Shown piece by piece: positions 13,454 through 15,985 of a stretch of 15,985 bases of DNA. A program made the position numbers and the translations under genes. Source of the stretch: Pseudomonadota bacterium (lineage in GTDB: Bacteria; Pseudomonadota; Alphaproteobacteria; Caulobacterales; Caulobacteraceae). Under the pieces are notes generated by a model, which saw nothing but the letters and a program-made list of their open reading frames with translations, was not told where the DNA came from and did no database searches. How positions within the stretch are numbered: position 1 is the first letter of the stretch; every line of letters begins with the position of its first letter. Location: the NCBI GenBank assembly GCA_023445955.1, contig JAEXJH010000127.1, positions 1-15,985 of the forward strand. The letters run 5' to 3'.

Positions 13454-15031
13454 ATGCCGCTCGACATCGCCGCCAACATCCAGGTCACCGGTCCCGTTGA
13501 AGGGCGTGCTGCGGAAGTCCTCACCCCAGAAGCCCTGGCCTTCGTGGCCGACCTGCACCGCCGCTTTGACGCTCGTCGTCGCGAGCTGCTGGCGGCCCGC
13601 CAGGCGCGGCAGGCCCGTTTCGACGCTGGCGAACTGCCCGACTTCCTGGCCGAAACGGCCGACGTCCGCGCCGCCGACTGGACCGTCGCCCCCGTCCCCG
13701 CCGACCTCCTGGACCGCCGCGTCGAGATCACCGGCCCCGTCGACCGTAAGATGATCATCAACGCCCTGAACTGCGGGGCCAAGGTGTTCATGGCCGACTT
13801 CGAGGACGCCACCGCCCCGACCTGGACCAACGTCATCGAAGGCCAGATCAATCTGAAGGACCGCTGGTCCGGCGATCTGACCCACGTCGACGCCAAGTCC
13901 GGCAAGGCGTACGCCATGGGCCCGACCCCGGCGGTGCTGAAGATCCGCCCGCGCGGCTGGCACCTGATGGAGCGCCACCTGGAGGTCGACGGCCAGGCCG
14001 TGGCCGGGGCGCTGTTCGACTTCGGCCTCTACGCCTTCCACAACGCCAAGGCGACGCTGGAGCAAGGCTCGGGTCCCTACTTCTACCTGCCCAAGCTGGA
14101 GAGCCACCAGGAAGCCCGCCTCTGGAACGACGTCTTCGTCCGCGCCCAGGAGGCCCTTGGCCTGCCCGTCGGGACGATCAAGGCCACGGTGCTGATCGAA
14201 ACCATCCCCGCCGCCTTCGAGATGGACGAGATCCTGTTCGAGCTGAAGGACCACATCGTCGGCCTCAACTGCGGCCGCTGGGACTACATCTTCTCGTTCA
14301 TCAAGCGCCTGGGCCGCACGCCGGCGTTCCTGACCCCGGACCGCTCGGCCATGGTCATGGGCAAGGCGTTCCTGGGCGCCTATTCGCTGAAGCTGATCCA
14401 GACCTGCCACCGCCGGGGCGCCTTCGCCATGGGCGGCATGGCGGCCCAGATCCCGGTCAAGGGCGACGACGCCGCCAACCAGGCCGCCTTCGCCAAGGTC
14501 AAGGCCGACAAGGAGCGCGAGGCCGGGGCCGGCCACGACGGCACCTGGGTCGCCCACCCCGACCTCGTCCCGGTGGCCATGGAGGTCTTCGACCGCCTGA
14601 TGCCGGCCGCCAACCAGCGCGACAAGCGGCTGGCCGACCTCGACATCACCGCCGCCCAGATGCTGGAACTGCACGAGGGCGTGCGCACCGAGGCCGGGGT
14701 TCGCGAGAACATCCGCGTCGGGGTCCGCTACACCCAGGCCTGGCTGGAAGGCCGGGGCGCGGTGCCGCTCTACAATCTGATGGAGGACGCGGCGACCGCT
14801 GAGATCTGCCGCACCCAGCTGTGGCAGTGGATCCGCCTGGGCGCCGCGCTGGACGATGGCCGCGAGCTGACCTCGGAGCTGTTCGTCAGCCTGTTCACCC
14901 AGGAGATGGCCGACCTGCGCCGCGACTTCGGCTCGCCGCGCCTGGAGACGGCGGCCGAACTCTTCACCCGCATGGTGCTGTCCGACAGCCTGGAAGAGTT
15001 CCTGACCCTGCCGGCCTACGAACTGATCTAG
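13454..15031 (+). CDS. aceB: Malate synthase A
   Basis: This enzyme condenses glyoxylate with acetyl-CoA to malate, the second step of the glyoxylate shunt, in the cytoplasm. At 525 aa it has the usual length of isoform A, not the ~720 aa of GlcB. Visible sites are VFMADFEDATAPTW (111-124), LKIRPRGWHL (162-171; active-site arginine region), LIET (247-250, metal-ligand Glu249), the family signature KDHIVGLNCGRWDYIFSFIK (265-284, metal-ligand Asp277) and MEDAATAEICRTQLWQW (443-459, catalytic-base Asp445). These roles are transferred from known malate synthases by motif. ATG 13454 is preceded by GGAAAG at 13442-13447, 6 nt away. It lies downstream of aceA and the small gene on the same strand, separated by two REP-like hairpins; whether it has its own promoter is unclear. 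Its TAG stop overlaps the stop of the convergent phosphatase gene. Confidence 0.98.
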   Translation: MPLDIAANIQVTGPVEGRAAEVLTPEALAFVADLHRRFDARRRELLAARQARQARFDAGELPDFLAETADVRAADWTVAPVPADLLDRRVEITGPVDRKMIINALNCGAKVFMADFEDATAPTWTNVIEGQINLKDRWSGDLTHVDAKSGKAYAMGPTPAVLKIRPRGWHLMERHLEVDGQAVAGALFDFGLYAFHNAKATLEQGSGPYFYLPKLESHQEARLWNDVFVRAQEALGLPVGTIKATVLIETIPAAFEMDEILFELKDHIVGLNCGRWDYIFSFIKRLGRTPAFLTPDRSAMVMGKAFLGAYSLKLIQTCHRRGAFAMGGMAAQIPVKGDDAANQAAFAKVKADKEREAGAGHDGTWVAHPDLVPVAMEVFDRLMPAANQRDKRLADLDITAAQMLELHEGVRTEAGVRENIRVGVRYTQAWLEGRGAVPLYNLMEDAATAEICRTQLWQWIRLGAALDDGRELTSELFVSLFTQEMADLRRDFGSPRLETAAELFTRMVLSDSLEEFLTLPAYELI

Positions 15032-15985
15032 TTCTTCGCCGGGTTGGCGAGCTTGGCCCCGACGATCTTCTGGAAGGTCGTCAGCGGGCACAGGCTCGCG
15101 CAGCCCGGGATCGGGAAGTAGCTGTAGGCCGGCGGATTGGCGGCGGTCAGCGGCTGCAGCGCGCGCAGCTGGTCCATGGTCTGGGCCGTGTAGAAGGCGC
15201 GCACGAAGGCCTCGCCCTTGGCGTTGCGCAGCAGCTCGAAGCCCATGGCTCCGCCAGGCGGCGGATCGTCCTGCGGGTAGTCGGCGCCGGTGAAGTGGAC
15301 GTCCAGCATCCCGCGCAGGGCGGCGATGTTGGTGTCGTGGCCGACCAGCAGGGTCAGCTTGCCCGTGCCGGCCTCACCGCCCAGGGCCCTGAGAATCTCG
15401 GCGGCCACCGGCGCGGCGTAGCGCTGGGCGACATAGGCGTTGCCGACCTCATAGCGGAACTTGACGGTGTGGAAGCGCAGCAGCGCCTGGATGTCGGCCT
15501 TGGAGGCGCGGCCCCAGCCGACCTGATCCATCGGCTTGCCTTCGACATATTCCAGCAAGACGGTCTGGCCGGCGGTCGAGGCGATGCCCAGCGCGCCTTC
15601 CATCGAGGCGTTGTCGCCTTTTTCGGCCTGCAGGTGCGAGGCCCGGTCCAGGCGACGGCCCAGCACGCGGTCCAGGATCGCGAACTCCTTGGCCAGCGCC
15701 TTGGTCTCGGCCGCGATGCCGGGGCTCGTGCGCAGCGAGGCCTTCAGGGCGATGTCGCCGTCGATGATCGAGGACGGATGGAAGACGACGTCGGTCTCTT
15801 CGCTGTCGGGACGGGCGACCTTCAGGCCGCAGCCGGGTTGCAGCCCCTCGACGAAGGCCTCGGCAGTCTTGATGGCGCGCGGCTTGCTGCTGGCCCAGGC
15901 GACGATGTCGCCCGACGTCGCGCAGCCTTCGCGCGGCAGGATCCCGCGCGCGCCCAGGAAGGTGCGGTAGTACGCGCCCATCAAC
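15028..15985 (-). CDS. Histidine acid phosphatase (AppA phytase/glucose-1-phosphatase-like), C-terminal part, truncated by window edge
   Basis: About 319 codons of a minus-strand gene enter from the right edge; the ATG at 15984 is probably internal. The fragment aligns by eye with the periplasmic AppA/Agp family. It has REGCATSGDIVAWASSKPRAIKTAEAFVEGLQPGC (early core, with the family's TRKTGEAF-like step), the PMDQVGWGR element (AppA: PEPGWGR), and the catalytic GHDTNIAAL, which carries the His-Asp proton donor. After that come PPPGGAMGFELL and the C-terminal cysteine pair in PGCASLCPLTTF. The N-terminal catalytic RHGxRxP and any signal peptide would lie beyond the window. The expected activity is phosphomonoester hydrolysis in the periplasm; whether the substrate is phytate, glucose-1-phosphate or another compound cannot be told. 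It converges on aceB with overlapping stop codons. Confidence 0.88.
   Translation of the reverse strand, partial: LMGAYYRTFLGARGILPREGCATSGDIVAWASSKPRAIKTAEAFVEGLQPGCGLKVARPDSEETDVVFHPSSIIDGDIALKASLRTSPGIAAETKALAKEFAILDRVLGRRLDRASHLQAEKGDNASMEGALGIASTAGQTVLLEYVEGKPMDQVGWGRASKADIQALLRFHTVKFRYEVGNAYVAQRYAAPVAAEILRALGGEAGTGKLTLLVGHDTNIAALRGMLDVHFTGADYPQDDPPPGGAMGFELLRNAKGEAFVRAFYTAQTMDQLRALQPLTAANPPAYSYFPIPGCASLCPLTTFQKIVGAKLANPAKN

Noticed and set aside
13403..15091. 562-aa open frame antisense to aceB
   Set aside because: Shadow of aceB with low-complexity composition and no recognisable domain; it would also overlap the phosphatase gene on the same strand.
1..15985. Mobile element, prophage, CRISPR array or toxin-antitoxin pair
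   Set aside because: No transposase, integrase, terminal repeats, regularly spaced repeats or toxin-like small gene pairs were seen; base composition and gene style are uniform throughout.

Overview
The window looks like chromosome from an alphaproteobacterium, most likely Caulobacter or a close relative. The evidence is uniformly high GC, strong GC codon bias in every gene, an EcfG/SigT-type promoter motif (GGAAC-N16-CGTT), a short-chain fatty acyl-CoA regulator divergent from aceA, and a pair of short REP-like inverted repeats of a kind I recall from Caulobacterales and sphingomonads. I see no insertion sequence, phage gene, CRISPR array, tRNA or rRNA, and no compositional break that would suggest recent transfer. 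The genus is an inference from family resemblance, not a database match.

Layout. Positions 1-2651 hold three minus-strand genes. In transcription order these are cobO (adenosylation of corrinoid, cobalamin pathway), an exported MetX-like alpha/beta hydrolase, and the 5' part of an exported DUF885 protein cut by the left edge. The 342-bp divergent region 2652-2993 carries a good EcfG-type promoter pointing right. Positions 2994-8961 form a tight plus-strand four-gene signalling operon with 4-nt gaps or ATGA overlaps: a membrane CHASE3-GAF-coiled coil-HisKA-HATPase-REC-REC-REC hybrid kinase (1142 aa), a CheR-type methyltransferase, a stand-alone CheB-type methylesterase without a receiver, and a soluble REC-HisKA-HATPase kinase. 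There is no MCP, CheA, CheW or CheY. The obvious idea is that CheR and CheB modify the kinase's own glutamate-rich coiled coil. This operon is the most interesting system in the window.

Positions 8973-11248 (minus strand) hold a transglutaminase-like protease-fold gene downstream of an XRE/ScfR-type regulator (RamB/PccR-like). The regulator is divergent from the glyoxylate-shunt genes, and the 165-bp region between them contains two nested inverted repeats that are probably its operator. Positions 11414-15031 (plus strand) hold aceA (isocitrate lyase, long form), a 75-aa conserved-looking small protein, two convergent REP-like hairpins, and aceB (malate synthase A). Together aceA and aceB give the complete glyoxylate bypass for growth on acetate or fatty acids. 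From 15028 to the right edge is the C-terminal part of a minus-strand histidine acid phosphatase, whose stop codon overlaps that of aceB in a shared CTAG.

How it works together: there are two self-contained modules, a stress-linked phosphorelay/methylation operon and an acyl-CoA-controlled glyoxylate shunt. They are flanked by housekeeping and exported enzymes that show no functional link to either.
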